Origin: Saprospiraceae bacterium
GTDB taxonomy: Bacteria; Bacteroidota; Bacteroidia; Chitinophagales; Saprospiraceae
Reading direction: 5' to 3'
DNA length: 64,000 nt
NCBI GenBank assembly: GCA_019638455.1
Contig: JAHBTU010000001.1
Span: 883,501 to 947,500 of the forward strand
Made by a program: the position numbers and the translations under genes. Under the pieces are notes generated by a model that worked only from the letters and a program-made list of their open reading frames with translations, ran no database searches and was not told the DNA's origin. Positions 27,381-38,055 of the stretch are shown piece by piece. How positions within the stretch are numbered: position 1 is the first letter of the stretch; every line of letters starts with the position of its first letter.

Positions 27381-27926
27381 TTAAACCTTGTTTTCACTCC
27401 AAATCAAGAGGGGTTCTGGGTTGTGTTTTTTCCAGTCAATCATCGCTGTTTCCTCGCTTTCGTAAATCAGATAGCGGATTTTTCGACCGATGATTTTCTC
27501 TGCTTTTTCCACCAATGAGGTCAAGTAGGTTTTGTCAAAATCGCCGACAAACACCAAGTCAATCACTTGGCTGTCCATGCCTTTTGAAAAATCGCCGACA
27601 AGATACACGCGCTGCACTCGGCCAAGTCTTTGAATGACGTTTTCAATGACTTGGTCAAGGCCGACGTGTTTCATCACAATGTTGTGAATCTCGTTGAACA
27701 GCGGATGGGATGTGTTGGCACGGAAGATTTTTTTGTTGCCTTCGCTTTCGGAAATTAGCAGGCCTGCGCCTTCCAATCGGTTGAGCTCCACCCGGATGCC
27801 GTTGGAGGATTCGCCGAATTCGCTCTCCAAACTGCGCAGGTACGCGGTGGCGTGGCTGTTGAGAAAAAATTTCAACAACAGTCTGATGCGTGTTTTGGAA
27901 GAGATGAGTGCGTCAATCATACTCAA
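27381..27926 (-). CDS. Winged-helix regulator with nucleotidyltransferase-like C-terminal domain
   Basis: 181 residues. Residues 1-75 form an ArsR/MarR-like winged helix (SSKTRIRLLLKFFLNSHATAYLRSLE, then VELNRLEGAGLLISESEGNKKIFRANTSHPLF). The C-terminal half (VQRVYLVGDFSKGMDSQVIDLVFVGD) looks like a nucleotidyltransferase fold in which the usual GS and DxD motif is altered to GDFSKG...D-L. This protein type commonly precedes polysaccharide clusters in Bacteroidota and probably controls them (inference). It is the first minus-strand gene of the cluster and has a candidate promoter just upstream. Confidence 0.8.
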   Translation of the reverse strand: MSMIDALISSKTRIRLLLKFFLNSHATAYLRSLESEFGESSNGIRVELNRLEGAGLLISESEGNKKIFRANTSHPLFNEIHNIVMKHVGLDQVIENVIQRLGRVQRVYLVGDFSKGMDSQVIDLVFVGDFDKTYLTSLVEKAEKIIGRKIRYLIYESEETAMIDWKKHNPEPLLIWSENKV

Positions 27927-27936
27927 AATTGAGCAG

Positions 27937-27965
27937 CAAAATTACTCAAAGTTGAAAGTGTGCAA
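27937..27965 (-). promoter_or_regulatory. Candidate Bacteroidota promoter for the regulator gene
   Basis: On the minus strand, TTG (27965-27963) and TAATTTTG (27944-27937, a full match to TAnnTTTG) are separated by 18 bases. The predicted start is within a few bases of the ATG, giving an almost leaderless mRNA. Spacing is slightly short. Confidence 0.35.
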
Positions 27966-27992
27966 CCCTGTTTGACAAATTTAATGCCGACT

Positions 27993-30900
27993 TCACGGGT
28001 CGTAATTCAACACGGGCATCAACCAACGCTCTGCCTCGGTGAGGCTCATGCCTTTGCGTCGTGCGTAATCCTCCACTTGGTCTTTTCCGATTTGGCCTAG
28101 GCCAAAGTATTTGGAATCGGGGTGGCTAAAATACCAGCCGCTCACCGAAGCGGTCGGGTACATGGCGCAGCTTTCGGTCAGCTGTATGCCTGACCGTTCT
28201 TCGGGCTGGAGCAACTGCCACAGGGTCCGTTTTTCGGTGTGTTCGGGGCAAGCGGGATAGCCGGGGGCTGGCCGAATGCCTTGGTATTTTTCGGCGATGA
28301 GTGAGTCGTTGTCGAGGTTTTCGGCGACGGCATACCCCCAGAATTCTTTGCGCACCCGTTCATGCATTCGTTCGGCAAATGCCTCCGCCAAACGGTCGGC
28401 GAGCGCCTTGAGCATAATGGCGGCGTAATCGTCGTGGACGGCCTCAAATCGTTTGACGTGCTCCTCGATACCGATACCTGATGTGACTGCGAACGCGCCG
28501 AGGTAGTCGGCTTTGCCCGTTGTGGCGGGGGCGACAAAGTCGGACAGGCAGAAGTTGGCTTGTCCCGCTGCTTTCACATTTTGCTGCCTTAGGTTGCGCA
28601 GCGTGGTCAGCACGGCGGTTCGGCTTTCGTCGGTGTAGAGCTGGATGTCGTCGTCGTCAATGGCGTTGGCTGGGAAAATCCCAATCACGGCCCGCGCTGT
28701 AAGCCACTGCCCATCAATGATTTGACGCAGCATGGATTGGGCATCGTGGTACAGTTTTTTTGCTTCCACGCCCACCACTTCGTCGTCGAGAATACCCGGG
28801 AATTTGCCTGCCAACTGCCAGCTTTGGAAGAAGGGGGTCCAGTCAATGTAGTCCGAAAGCTCTTCGAGCGAATAGTTGTCGAAGGTTTTTATACCCACAA
28901 AATTGGGTTTGGGAGGCGCGTAGTTGAGCCAATTCAATTCTAGCTTATTGGCGCGGGCTTGTTCAAGCGTCAGATATTGTTTTGACGACTGGCGGTTGGC
29001 ACGCTGAATGCGTATTTGCTCGTATTCGACCTGTACGCCTTGCACGAAGGCCTTGTGCTCTGTTTCGTTTTTGGTGAGCAGCGAGCTGACCACGGCGACC
29101 GAACGGCTTGCATCGAGCACATGGACAACGGGCGCGTTGCTGTATTGTGGTTCCACTTTGACGGCGGTGTGGGTCTTGGAAGTGGTGGCTCCTCCTATGA
29201 GTAAGGGGATGTTGAAATTGAGGCGTTGCATTTCTTTGGCGACGTGCACCATCTCGTCGAGCGAAGGGGTAATCAGCCCTGACAGGCCGATGACATCTAC
29301 TTTTTCCTCGATGGCCGTCTTTAGTATTTTTTCGGCAGGCACCATCACGCCCAAATCCACGATGTCGTAATTGTTGCAGCCCAGCACCACCCCGACAATG
29401 TTTTTGCCGATGTCGTGCACATCGCCTTTCACGGTCGCCAAGAGAATTTTGCCTTTGGCTGAGAAGGTCGCGCCTTTTTCAGCCTGAATAAATGGCTCTA
29501 AATAGGCTACTGCTTTTTTCATCACACGGGCGCTCTTGACCACTTGTGGCAAGAACATTTTTCCGGCTCCAAACAGGTCGCCCACCACGTTCATGCCGTC
29601 CATCAATGGCCCTTCGATAACCTGCAACGGGGCGGGGAATAGGCGGCGGGCTTCCTCAGTGTCTTCCTCGATAAACTTGTCGAGACCTTTCACCAGCGCG
29701 TGCGTGATGCGTTCTTGCACACTGCCTTCTCGCCACGAGAGGTCTTCCGTCAGTGTTTTTCCGCCTGTGGACTTGAAGGATTCCGCCAGTTTGACCAATT
29801 CCTCGGTAGCATCGGGGTGGCGGTTGAAGAGCACATCCTCGATGCGTTGGAGCAATTCTTTGGGTATTTCCTCGTACACCTCAATCATGCCGGCGTTCAC
29901 GATGCCCATGTCCATGCCGGCCTGAATGGCATGGTAGAGGAAGGCCGAGTGCATTGCCTCTCGCACCACATTGTTTCCTCTAAATGAAAAGGAAAGGTTG
30001 CTCACGCCTCCCGATATTTTGGCACCTGGGCAGGTGGCTTTTATGATGCGCGTGGCTTCTATAAAATTGATAGCGTACTCGTTGTGTTCTTCTATGCCTG
30101 TTGCGACGGCGAAGATGTTGGGGTCGAAAATGATGTCGGTGGGGTCGAACCCAACTTGCTCCGTCAGTATTTTGTAGGCACGTTGGCAGATTTCCACCTT
30201 GCGTTGGGTCGTGTCGGCTTGGCCTTGCTCGTCAAATGCCATCACGACCACTGCCGCGCCGAAGCGGCGGCAGATATTGGCTTGTCGGACAAACTCGGCT
30301 TCGCCTTCCTTCATTGAAATTGAGTTGACGATGCTTTTTCCCTGCAAACATTTCAGGCCTGCCTCAATGACTCGAAATTTGGAGGAATCCACCATCACGG
30401 GCAGTTTGGCGATGTCGGGTTCGGCGGACATGAGGTTGAGAAACTTGACCATAGCGGCCTCCGAGTCGAGCAGTCCTTCGTCCATGTTCACGTCAATGAT
30501 TTGGGCGCCGCCCTCTACCTGTTGACGTGCCACACTGAGCGCCTCTGCGTAATTGCCCGACTTGATGAGTTGTGCGAACTTGGCCGATCCAGTCACGTTG
30601 GTGCGTTCGCCGATGTTGACAAAATTGGTCTCCGGGCGAATGATGAGCGGTTCGAGACCCGCGAGCATGGTGAAGCCCGGCTGAGCCTTCCCGTTGGGGG
30701 AAGGGGAGAGTTCGTTCCGCAGTCCTGTAAAGGAACTATGGGGCGGCACGCGCGGCGGATATTTACTGACGTGTTCCGCGATATGCCGAATGTGTTCGGG
30801 GGTGGTGCCGCAACAGCCGCCGAGGATGTTCACAAAACCTGAGCGGGCGAAATCTTCCATCAAAACGCACATTTCGTGGGCGCTTTGGTCGTATTCGCCA

Positions 30901-31736
30901 AATTCGTTGGGAAGGCCTGCATTGGGATAGGCACTGATGAAGCAATCTGCGATTTGGGAAAGTGTTTCCAAGTGTGGCCGCATTTCGGCGGCGCCGAGTG
31001 CGCAATTGAGGCCCACCGCAAAAGGCTTCGCGTGTTTCACCGAAATCCAGAACGCTTCCACCGTCTGGCCGCTCAATGTGCGCCCGGAAGCATCGGTAAT
31101 AGTGCCAGAAATGATGACGGGCAGGCGCGTGTTTTTTTCCTCAAAAACTTCCTCTACTGCGTAAATGGCTGCTTTGCAGTTGAGCACATCAAAGATGGTT
31201 TCAATCAGGATGATGTGGGCGCCCCCGTCCACAAGACCCCGCATCTGCTCTGCGTAGGCATCCTTAGCCTCATCGAACGTGAGTGCCCGGAAGCCGGGGT
31301 CGTTCACGTCGGGCGAGAGCGAAAGGGTTTTGTTGAGCGGCCCGACGGCACCTGCCACCCAGCGCGGTCTGGATGGTTCGGCGGCTGTGTAGTTGTCTGT
31401 GGCGCGGCGGGCGATTTGCGCGGCAGCGAAGTTGATGTCGTAGCAAACACCCGCTGGCATATCAAACTCGGCCTGCGAGATGGCGGTGGCGTTGAAGGTG
31501 TTGGTCTCTATAATGTCTGCGCCCGCGTCGAGGTAGGCGCGGTGGATGCCCTCTATGATGTCGGGCTTGGTAAGGCACAGCACATCAAAGTTGCCTTTGA
31601 GGTCTCTGTGGTGCTGGGCGAAGCGTTCGCCGCGAAAATCGGCTTCATCCAATTTGTACGATTGGAGGAAGACGCCCATGGAGCCGTCTATGATGAGAAT
31701 GCGCTCGCGAGCAGCCGAGTGCAGGGAGGCGAGCAT
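27993..31736 (-). CDS. metH: Cobalamin-dependent methionine synthase
   Basis: Transfers a methyl group from 5-methyltetrahydrofolate to homocysteine. From ATG at 31734-31736 it is 1247 residues, close to E. coli MetH (1227). Domains in order: homocysteine-binding domain with zinc cysteines in [11 protein letters not shown] and [11 protein letters not shown], pterin-binding domain ([16 protein letters not shown]), B12-binding domain with the cobalt-ligand histidine in [16 protein letters not shown], and the SAM-dependent reactivation domain with [15 protein letters not shown]. The open frame extends to 32198, but the extra N-terminal residues have no family match and overlap the divergent M28 gene region. 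All four domains appear intact. Confidence 0.97.
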   Translation of the reverse strand: MLASLHSAARERILIIDGSMGVFLQSYKLDEADFRGERFAQHHRDLKGNFDVLCLTKPDIIEGIHRAYLDAGADIIETNTFNATAISQAEFDMPAGVCYDINFAAAQIARRATDNYTAAEPSRPRWVAGAVGPLNKTLSLSPDVNDPGFRALTFDEAKDAYAEQMRGLVDGGAHIILIETIFDVLNCKAAIYAVEEVFEEKNTRLPVIISGTITDASGRTLSGQTVEAFWISVKHAKPFAVGLNCALGAAEMRPHLETLSQIADCFISAYPNAGLPNEFGEYDQSAHEMCVLMEDFARSGFVNILGGCCGTTPEHIRHIAEHVSKYPPRVPPHSSFTGLRNELSPSPNGKAQPGFTMLAGLEPLIIRPETNFVNIGERTNVTGSAKFAQLIKSGNYAEALSVARQQVEGGAQIIDVNMDEGLLDSEAAMVKFLNLMSAEPDIAKLPVMVDSSKFRVIEAGLKCLQGKSIVNSISMKEGEAEFVRQANICRRFGAAVVVMAFDEQGQADTTQRKVEICQRAYKILTEQVGFDPTDIIFDPNIFAVATGIEEHNEYAINFIEATRIIKATCPGAKISGGVSNLSFSFRGNNVVREAMHSAFLYHAIQAGMDMGIVNAGMIEVYEEIPKELLQRIEDVLFNRHPDATEELVKLAESFKSTGGKTLTEDLSWREGSVQERITHALVKGLDKFIEEDTEEARRLFPAPLQVIEGPLMDGMNVVGDLFGAGKMFLPQVVKSARVMKKAVAYLEPFIQAEKGATFSAKGKILLATVKGDVHDIGKNIVGVVLGCNNYDIVDLGVMVPAEKILKTAIEEKVDVIGLSGLITPSLDEMVHVAKEMQRLNFNIPLLIGGATTSKTHTAVKVEPQYSNAPVVHVLDASRSVAVVSSLLTKNETEHKAFVQGVQVEYEQIRIQRANRQSSKQYLTLEQARANKLELNWLNYAPPKPNFVGIKTFDNYSLEELSDYIDWTPFFQSWQLAGKFPGILDDEVVGVEAKKLYHDAQSMLRQIIDGQWLTARAVIGIFPANAIDDDDIQLYTDESRTAVLTTLRNLRQQNVKAAGQANFCLSDFVAPATTGKADYLGAFAVTSGIGIEEHVKRFEAVHDDYAAIMLKALADRLAEAFAERMHERVRKEFWGYAVAENLDNDSLIAEKYQGIRPAPGYPACPEHTEKRTLWQLLQPEERSGIQLTESCAMYPTASVSGWYFSHPDSKYFGLGQIGKDQVEDYARRKGMSLTEAERWLMPVLNYDP

Positions 31737-32134
31737 GTGGTCGAAGTTTGTGTCCAATGTTGCAGCGGAAATTTGACGCAAAGAAACGAAAGTGGCAGGG
31801 AAAAGTTTTTTGCGTTGAGTTGTGAGGCTTGGGTGTTTTTCATGAGCGCGATGCCCGTGAAAGTTGCCCCCAAAAGCCAATTTTATGCCAAACAGAAAAG
31901 AAAAAACAAACAACCTGCCGTTCATCGAAACGCAGTTCAAAAAAATTCTGCTGCTCTTGGCAGCGTTTGTCGGGATGCGCTCGTTTTTTGTGCGTTCATA
32001 AGGAAGAATACCCAGCCTCGATAAACCACACGGAGCATAAAGCAGGTTTTTTAGTTGGTTTTGTTTGTTGCAAAGGGTACGCCAGTGGCGTACCTTTTGT
32101 ATTTTTGGGCGATTTTTTGAAAAATACTCAAAAT
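31737..32134. other. Divergent intergenic region between metH and M28 peptidase
   Basis: No gene seen. It holds the small palindrome GGTACGCC / AGT / GGCGTACC (32077-32095), immediately followed by TATTTTTG (32100-32107), a full match to the Bacteroidota -7 element reading towards the peptidase, though no well-spaced TTG was found. I looked for a cobalamin riboswitch before metH and saw no convincing B12-box pattern. Confidence 0.5.
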
Positions 32135-33718
32135 ATGCAAAAATCGCTTGCATTCGTTGCTTGCACTCTGCTCGCCAACACCCTTTCTTCCCAAACATCC
32201 AACCAAGCGCCCCTGATTTCCAACTTTGCCGCTTCGGCGGACTGGCCGAACAATACGCTTACCTTGACGTACGACCTCTTCGACGAGGAAAACGACCCAG
32301 TGGAAATATCGCTCGCCTTTTCCAACGATGGCGGTCAGACCTACAATCTCACCTCCTTGGTGTCTGCTTCGGGCGATTGGGGTTTCCCTGTGACACCCGG
32401 AACGAGCCGCACCATTGTGTGCGATATCAGTGCATTGGCACCTATACAGGGTGCAGCCTTCACCGTTCGTCTGGTGGCCGACGACAAGAAAAATTTTGAT
32501 ATTCAGGCTTTGGTGGAAGAGGTGGATAGCCTGCGCTTGCGCAACGACCTCGCATTTGTGGAGGGTATCCGGCACCGGGTCACGGGGTTGACCCACCTCA
32601 ACGCTGTGAGGGATGAATTGCGCCAACATTTCGACCAGCTAGGACTGACCTTGAGCGAGCAGACATTTGCATACACAGGAGCGACTGGACGCAACATCAT
32701 CGGCACGCTATCTGGTACCGGCACTTCGGAGAAGGTTGTCATCGTGGATGCGCACTACGACACGGTCAACAACTCGCCCGGAGCCGACGACAATGGCAGC
32801 GGTGTGGCAGGAGTCATGGAAGTCGCCCGTATATTGAGCCGCTACCCATCCAAAAAGACGCTGCGCTACATCGGTTTTGATATGGAGGAAGATGGCTTGC
32901 GGGGTAGTCTGGCTTACGTCGGAAGTCTTCCGCTGAATGAGCAGGTGGAGGGTGTGTTCAATTTTGAAATGATTGGCTACTACTCTGAAGAACCCAACAC
33001 TCAAGATATACCGCCGGGCTTCAACCTCATTTTTCCCGACGCGACGGCTCAAATCAATGCCAACCAGCGAAGGGGCGATTTTATTACCAACGTGGCCAAC
33101 GCCAATTGCGAGCCGTTGGCACTTCTGTTCAGCAGCGCGGCAGCAGAATTTGTGCCTGACTTGAAAGTTGTCACGCTCATATCGCCGGGCAATGGCACGT
33201 TGGTGGCGGATTTGCTGCGCAGCGACCACGCACCTTTTTGGTTCAGCAACAAACCCGCGCTGATGCTTACCGATGGTGCCGATTATCGCAACGACTGTTA
33301 CCATACCCCACAAGACATGGCGGATGACAAACTCAACTTCACGTTCATGGCCAATGTGGTAAAAGCCACCGTTGCCGCAGTCGCCCAATTGGCCGAAATC
33401 CAGCACGGCGATTGGGCCACCACGACTTTTCAAGGCACCACCCATACATGGAATCCATCCGATTGCTCTGTCGCAATATGGCATCACACAGGCAATGCCG
33501 ATGTCCTGAGCCTCACAGTGTCCAATTGCCTATTCACTTCCGCCAACGTGGAAATCGTGGATGAAAACGGCAGGTTGCTGCACAGCGAGGTTTTCCACCT
33601 CAACGAGCGCGAACAACAACACAGCGTGCTTTTTCCGCGATTGCCTTCGGGCATATATTTTGCTAAAATCACTTGGCCGAGTGGTATGCGTACCCAGAAA
33701 TTTGTGGTCGCTCGCTGA
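32135..33718 (+). CDS. Secreted M28-family zinc aminopeptidase with C-terminal sorting tail
   Basis: 527 residues from ATG 32135. Signal peptide [20 protein letters not shown], an N-terminal beta-sandwich-like region, then the M28 peptidase domain. Metal ligands are visible: H and D in [21 protein letters not shown] in [10 protein letters not shown], and the late histidine in [10 protein letters not shown]-terminal region ends [20 protein letters not shown], matching a T9SS type A sorting domain, so the enzyme is likely secreted or surface-anchored. The longer open frame from 31829 overlaps metH upstream DNA and is not used. Confidence 0.92.
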   Translation: MQKSLAFVACTLLANTLSSQTSNQAPLISNFAASADWPNNTLTLTYDLFDEENDPVEISLAFSNDGGQTYNLTSLVSASGDWGFPVTPGTSRTIVCDISALAPIQGAAFTVRLVADDKKNFDIQALVEEVDSLRLRNDLAFVEGIRHRVTGLTHLNAVRDELRQHFDQLGLTLSEQTFAYTGATGRNIIGTLSGTGTSEKVVIVDAHYDTVNNSPGADDNGSGVAGVMEVARILSRYPSKKTLRYIGFDMEEDGLRGSLAYVGSLPLNEQVEGVFNFEMIGYYSEEPNTQDIPPGFNLIFPDATAQINANQRRGDFITNVANANCEPLALLFSSAAAEFVPDLKVVTLISPGNGTLVADLLRSDHAPFWFSNKPALMLTDGADYRNDCYHTPQDMADDKLNFTFMANVVKATVAAVAQLAEIQHGDWATTTFQGTTHTWNPSDCSVAIWHHTGNADVLSLTVSNCLFTSANVEIVDENGRLLHSEVFHLNEREQQHSVLFPRLPSGIYFAKITWPSGMRTQKFVVAR

Positions 33719-33767
33719 CCAGCCCAAAACTCCACGAACCCGGTTTCCCCATTCTATCTTTGCGCCC

Positions 33768-35774
33768 ATGCGGGTTTTCACCGATTTATCTCAATTGCCT
33801 TCCTTTCAAAATGCCGTCGTCACCATTGGTTCGTTCGATGGGGTACACGCCGGTCATCGACGCATCTTGGAACAGGTGCAAACATATACCCGCTCCTGCG
33901 GGGGCGAGAGCGTGGTCGTCACTTTCGACCCGCACCCGCGCACGGTGCTCCAGCCGGGCGACGGGTCATTCAAACTGCTGACAACAACCGACGAAAAAAT
34001 CACGCTGCTTCGAGGATGCGGCATTGACAATGTGGTCGTGGTGCCTTTTTCGACAGATTTTGCGCGTCAGGATGCTCGCAAATACGTCGAGGATTTTTTG
34101 GTGAAAAAATTCAACCCGCGCTACATCGTGATTGGATACGACCATCGCTTTGGCGCTGGCCGCGAGGGCGATATTTCTTTCTTGAAAAAATATGAGGCGA
34201 GCGCGGGTTTTGAAGTGCTGGAAATACCCGCCCAAGAGGTGGATGAAATCGCGGTGAGTTCCACCAAGATTCGCCGCGCCCTCGATGCTTCTGATATTGC
34301 GCTGGCCAACAAGTTGTTGGGGCATCCTTTCTTCTTCACGGGTAAGGTGGTGGAAGGGCAAAAAATAGGCCGCACACTCGGCTTCCCCACCGCCAACCTG
34401 GACATAGAAGACCCGTATAAATTGGTGTTGCCTGCGGGAATATACGCTGCGCAAGTGCGCATCAACGACGCAGTGTTCCCCTCTATGCTTTATATCGGCT
34501 CGCGCCCCACGCTCAACGACACGCGACCCCAAACCATCGAACTGAACATTCTTGACTATGAGGGCGACCTTTACGGACAAACACTTACGGTGGAAGTCCT
34601 TGATTTCATTCGTCCCGACAAAAAACTGGAAGACTTGGAAGCATTGAAGCATCAAATAGAGCAGGACAGAGTAGAGATACAGCGGCGATTCGGCAGCGCG
34701 GCCCAACCATCGAAAGATGCACCGCCTGCCCACCATTTGTCAGGTGTGGCGGTCGTCATTCTCAACTACAACACTCGACGGCATTTGGAGCAATTTCTGC
34801 CCTCGGTGGTGGCCAATAGCCCCGGCACACGTATCGTGGTGGCCGACAATGGCTCGCCAGATGACTCGGTTGATTTTTTGCGCCGACATTACCCCGATGT
34901 AGAATTGCTTGATTTGCAGCACAACTATGGATTTGCCGAAGGCTACAACCGGGCACTCAAACAGGTGCAGGCGGATATTTATGTCATTCTCAATTCGGAT
35001 GTGGAAGTGACCCCCGGCTGGATGGCTCCTGTGCTTGAAGCCATGCGCCGGGACAGCACCATCGCCATAGCACAGCCTAAAATTTTGGCGTGGAGCGAGC
35101 GGCATCGCTTTGAATATGCGGGCGCTGCGGGAGGGTGGCTCGATGCGCTTGGCTACCCGTTTTGCAGGGGGCGCATTTTTAGCAAGCGTGAGGAGGATGA
35201 GGGGCAATACGACGCGCCGCAAGAGTGTTTTTGGGCGGCAGGTGCGGCGTTTTTTGTTCGCGCCGAGTTGTACCACGCATTCGGCGGGTTCGACGGGGAC
35301 TATTTCGCTCATAATGAGGAAATAGACCTTTGTTGGCGGCTCAAGCGAGCGGGCTACGCCGTGTGGTGCATTCCCCAATCAGTGGTGTATCATCTGGGAG
35401 GCGGCACTTTGGAATATGAAAACCCGCGCAAAGTATTTCTCAATTTTCGCAACAGCCTCTTTTCGCTGCTGAAGAACGAGCCAGCCAGAAAATTGCTTTG
35501 GCTTGTTCCCGCCCGGCTGTTGTTGGATGGTTTGGCGGCTGCACGATTCGCAGCGAAGGGGCAGTTTTTGGCGATTTGGGCGATATTGCGGGCGCATTTT
35601 TCATTTTACAAGAATTTCAACAATACGGTTCGCAAGCGCCAAGAAGCCGTGGAAATCATTGATAAACACAAGTTTAGACCGCAAAACAGAAACGGCATCT
35701 ATCCCGGCAGTATCATCGTGGCGTATTATCTGCGTCGCGTGCGGAAGTTTTCAAAATTGATAAAAAATGGGTAG
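33768..35774 (+). CDS. ribF: RibF (riboflavin kinase/FAD synthetase) fused to GT2 glycosyltransferase
   Basis: A single 668-residue frame. Residues 1 to about 310 are a complete bifunctional RibF: FAD-synthetase nucleotide motif TIGSFDGVHAGH, SSTKIRRAL, and the riboflavin kinase motifs GRTLGFPTANL and PAGIYAAQV. A short linker (SAAQPSKDAPPAHH) leads into a full GT2 domain from about residue 322: VVILNYNTRRHLEQF, VVADNGSPDDS, ILNSDVEVTPGW and the EEIDLCWRLKRAGY acid motif. No stop or start disrupts the join, though an internal GTG before VILNYN could allow separate translation. The two activities have no known metabolic link. All catalytic motifs look intact in both halves. Confidence 0.92.
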   Translation: MRVFTDLSQLPSFQNAVVTIGSFDGVHAGHRRILEQVQTYTRSCGGESVVVTFDPHPRTVLQPGDGSFKLLTTTDEKITLLRGCGIDNVVVVPFSTDFARQDARKYVEDFLVKKFNPRYIVIGYDHRFGAGREGDISFLKKYEASAGFEVLEIPAQEVDEIAVSSTKIRRALDASDIALANKLLGHPFFFTGKVVEGQKIGRTLGFPTANLDIEDPYKLVLPAGIYAAQVRINDAVFPSMLYIGSRPTLNDTRPQTIELNILDYEGDLYGQTLTVEVLDFIRPDKKLEDLEALKHQIEQDRVEIQRRFGSAAQPSKDAPPAHHLSGVAVVILNYNTRRHLEQFLPSVVANSPGTRIVVADNGSPDDSVDFLRRHYPDVELLDLQHNYGFAEGYNRALKQVQADIYVILNSDVEVTPGWMAPVLEAMRRDSTIAIAQPKILAWSERHRFEYAGAAGGWLDALGYPFCRGRIFSKREEDEGQYDAPQECFWAAGAAFFVRAELYHAFGGFDGDYFAHNEEIDLCWRLKRAGYAVWCIPQSVVYHLGGGTLEYENPRKVFLNFRNSLFSLLKNEPARKLLWLVPARLLLDGLAAARFAAKGQFLAIWAILRAHFSFYKNFNNTVRKRQEAVEIIDKHKFRPQNRNGIYPGSIIVAYYLRRVRKFSKLIKNG

Positions 35775-36238
35775 AGGGTGGAGGGTAGAAGGTAGAGGGT
35801 AGAAGGTAGAGGGTAGAGGGTAGAAGGTGGAGGGTGGAGGGTAGGGGGTGGAGGGTAGAGGGTAGAAGGTAGAGGGTAGAAGGTCAGAGGGTGGAGGGTA
35901 GAAGGTCAGAGGGTAGAGGGTAGAAGGTCAGAGGGTAGAAGGTCAGAGGGTAGGATAAGTCCCACCCTCCACCCTCCACCCTCTACCCTCCACCCTCCAC
36001 CCTCCACCTTCTGCCCTCCACCCTCCACCCTCCACCTTCTACCCTCCACCCTCCACCCTCCACCCTCCACCCTCCACCTTCTACCCTCCACCCTCTACCC
36101 TCCACCATCTACCCTCCACCCTCCACCTTCCACCCTCCACCTTCCACCTTCTACCCTCCACCCTCCACCCTCCACCCTCCACCCTCTACCCTCCACCCTC
36201 TACCCTCCACCCTCCACCCTCTACCCTCCACTCTCCAT
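35772..36238. repeat. Purine/pyrimidine heptad-repeat block with mirror-strand arms
   Basis: Positions 35772-35953 are G-rich repeats of GGGTAGA, GGGTGGA and AGGTAGA type; positions 35960-36238 are the complementary C-rich CCCTCCA, CCCTCTA and CTTCTAC repeats. The block can therefore fold as a large imperfect hairpin, and the G-rich arm has four close GGG runs (around 35828-35855) able to form a G-quadruplex. It lies between the ribF fusion and rluA and touches the start codon of the latter. A short piece of the same repeat occurs at 46523-46560. Confidence 0.92.
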
Positions 36239-36239
36239 C

Positions 36240-36968
36240 ATGCACTACGAGCTATTGTACGAAGACGAACACTTTTTGGTGGTCAGCAAACCCGCCGGGA
36301 TGCTCACTATCCCCGACCGTTTTGGCAACAAGGAAAGTTTGCAGGCGGTGCTGGAGCGAAAATATGGCAAAATCTTCGTCGTGCATCGGCTCGACCGCGA
36401 AACGAGCGGTGTCATCTGTTTCGCTCGCAACGAGGCGGCGCACCGACACCTGTCGCTCCAATTCGAGCATCACACGGCGGACAAGTTTTACCTTGCTTTG
36501 CTGGATGGGGTGCTGCACCACGACGAGGGCGAGATTGACAAACCCATCGGCGAGCACCCAGTGGTGGCGGGGAAAATGGCCATTGTCTCATCTGGCAAGC
36601 CATCGCTTACTTTCTACCGCGCATTAGAGCGTTTCAAACGGTTCACTTTGGCCGAGGCGCTTATCAAAACCGGGCGAACGCACCAGATTCGGGTGCATTT
36701 TCAAAGCATCGGCTATTCCCTCGCGGTGGATGCTTTGTATGGCCGCCGTGCCGCCTTTTATTTATCGGAATTAAAAGGGAAGTCGTACAAAACAGGCAAG
36801 CACGCCGAAGAGGAGCGCCCTATGATGGAGCGTACCTCGCTTCATTCGTCGCGGCTCCGGTTGGAGCACCCGGTCACGGGCGAGCGCATGGAGTTTTTGG
36901 CTCCGCTACCCAAGGATTTTGCCGCGTTGCTCAACCAACTCCGAAAATGGGGCAGCGAGCCAGGTTAG
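36240..36968 (+). CDS. RluA-family pseudouridine synthase
   Basis: 242 residues, without an S4 domain. It begins HYELLYEDEHFLVVSKPAGMLTIP, has the catalytic aspartate in VHRLDRETSGVICFARN, the KFYLALLDG strand and KTGRTHQIRVHFQSIGYSLAVD, the standard RluA signatures. It isomerises uridine in rRNA or tRNA; exact target unknown. The ATG is directly next to the C-rich heptad repeat, so its ribosome-binding region is repeat-derived. Convergent 4-base overlap with the downstream lipoprotein gene. Confidence 0.92.
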   Translation: MHYELLYEDEHFLVVSKPAGMLTIPDRFGNKESLQAVLERKYGKIFVVHRLDRETSGVICFARNEAAHRHLSLQFEHHTADKFYLALLDGVLHHDEGEIDKPIGEHPVVAGKMAIVSSGKPSLTFYRALERFKRFTLAEALIKTGRTHQIRVHFQSIGYSLAVDALYGRRAAFYLSELKGKSYKTGKHAEEERPMMERTSLHSSRLRLEHPVTGERMEFLAPLPKDFAALLNQLRKWGSEPG

Positions 36969-38002
36969 TAGCCGCTCCGCAAATTCACGCGCAGGCCATT
37001 GGCCTCCGGCGCTTCAAACATAGTCTTTCTAGCGGCGATGGCCGTGCGGTCGCGGTCGTCGAGGCAAGTGAAACCAGTGGCCAATATCTCTTCCATCTCT
37101 TTCAAAATCGAGGTAGCGGGCTGCCAGTACACCGTGTTTTTGCCCAAAATATCTTCCAGCAATGATTCTTTGAGGGCGACGAGTTCCGGTTGGAAAAGCG
37201 AGCCGGTTTTGAGTGCGGAATCTATCTGACGGAGTATCCGAACGTGTGTGTTGGTGCCAAGTTGACTGGCTGCTTCGTGTTCGGAAAGTTGAAATTTCCA
37301 TGCGGGAAAAAAAGATTCGATGCTATCGGAAGGGAAAGCGAGAAGGCAGGTATTGACGAATGCGTCGTCCTGCGCCCCATCAGTCGTGGCAGCGATTTTT
37401 TGGAAAAAGCGAAAATCGGCAAACAAGTACGGCTGGGTGCCATCGGCTACCCACTGGAACACAAAACCCTTCAAGACATCGCGCAGCCAGAAAAAATCAG
37501 GTTTGCCGCTGGCTTCGTTGGGGTCAGGCCGGCGAGCCAAGAGCAGGGCAAACGTGTCGCGCAAGGCCATCGCTTCCCGATAATGCGCGGCAAACTCCGA
37601 ATCGTTGGAGATTTGCCTTTCTGCCGCAAATTGGTGGTAACGAGCGGTGAGAGCCTTGCCAAAATAACAATGAAGACGTTTGTCCAACAGCCATGAGTCC
37701 GTCGCGGCGAGGCTTGGCTGCCAATACCCCGCGAACACCCAGCCTTTTTCGCCCTTGCTGGTTTCTACTTTTATCCATGGGGCAAACAGCAGGGTGTCGT
37801 CGAAAAGCAGTGGGGTTTCGAAAGGGCTTACTTCTCGCAAGTCCAGCGTTTTTTCTCCTGCTTTGAGCGAGCGAATTTCACGTCCGCGCTCACCCGGTGC
37901 CTCGCGAAGGGGCTGCTCGCGGGTGGAGACCAATTGATTGGGCGGGGTTTCATTTTTGCAAAAAAGAAAAATCGAGAGGAGTAATAACAGCAAGTACCGC
38001 AT
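36965..38002 (-). CDS. Putative SH3-like-domain lipoprotein
   Basis: 345 residues from ATG at 38000-38002. The N-terminus MRYLLLLLLSIFLFCKNE is a lipoprotein-type signal with a cysteine at residue 15. Residues about 30-95 (REAPGERGREIRSLKAGEKTLDL to EKGWVFAGYW) resemble a bacterial SH3 domain. The rest is helical with no recognised motif. Probably an envelope lipoprotein; function unknown. An earlier in-frame ATG (38032) would add ten residues before the signal. Confidence 0.7.
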   Translation of the reverse strand: MRYLLLLLLSIFLFCKNETPPNQLVSTREQPLREAPGERGREIRSLKAGEKTLDLREVSPFETPLLFDDTLLFAPWIKVETSKGEKGWVFAGYWQPSLAATDSWLLDKRLHCYFGKALTARYHQFAAERQISNDSEFAAHYREAMALRDTFALLLARRPDPNEASGKPDFFWLRDVLKGFVFQWVADGTQPYLFADFRFFQKIAATTDGAQDDAFVNTCLLAFPSDSIESFFPAWKFQLSEHEAASQLGTNTHVRILRQIDSALKTGSLFQPELVALKESLLEDILGKNTVYWQPATSILKEMEEILATGFTCLDDRDRTAIAARKTMFEAPEANGLRVNLRSGY

Positions 38003-38055
38003 TTGAAATAAGTTTACGCAGAAAACTAACACAACGACCCAAAAGCAATTTCAGC

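Noticed and set aside
31737..31860. Cobalamin riboswitch upstream of metH
   Set aside because: Looked for a B12 box and paired arms on the minus strand and found nothing convincing; a covariance search would settle it.
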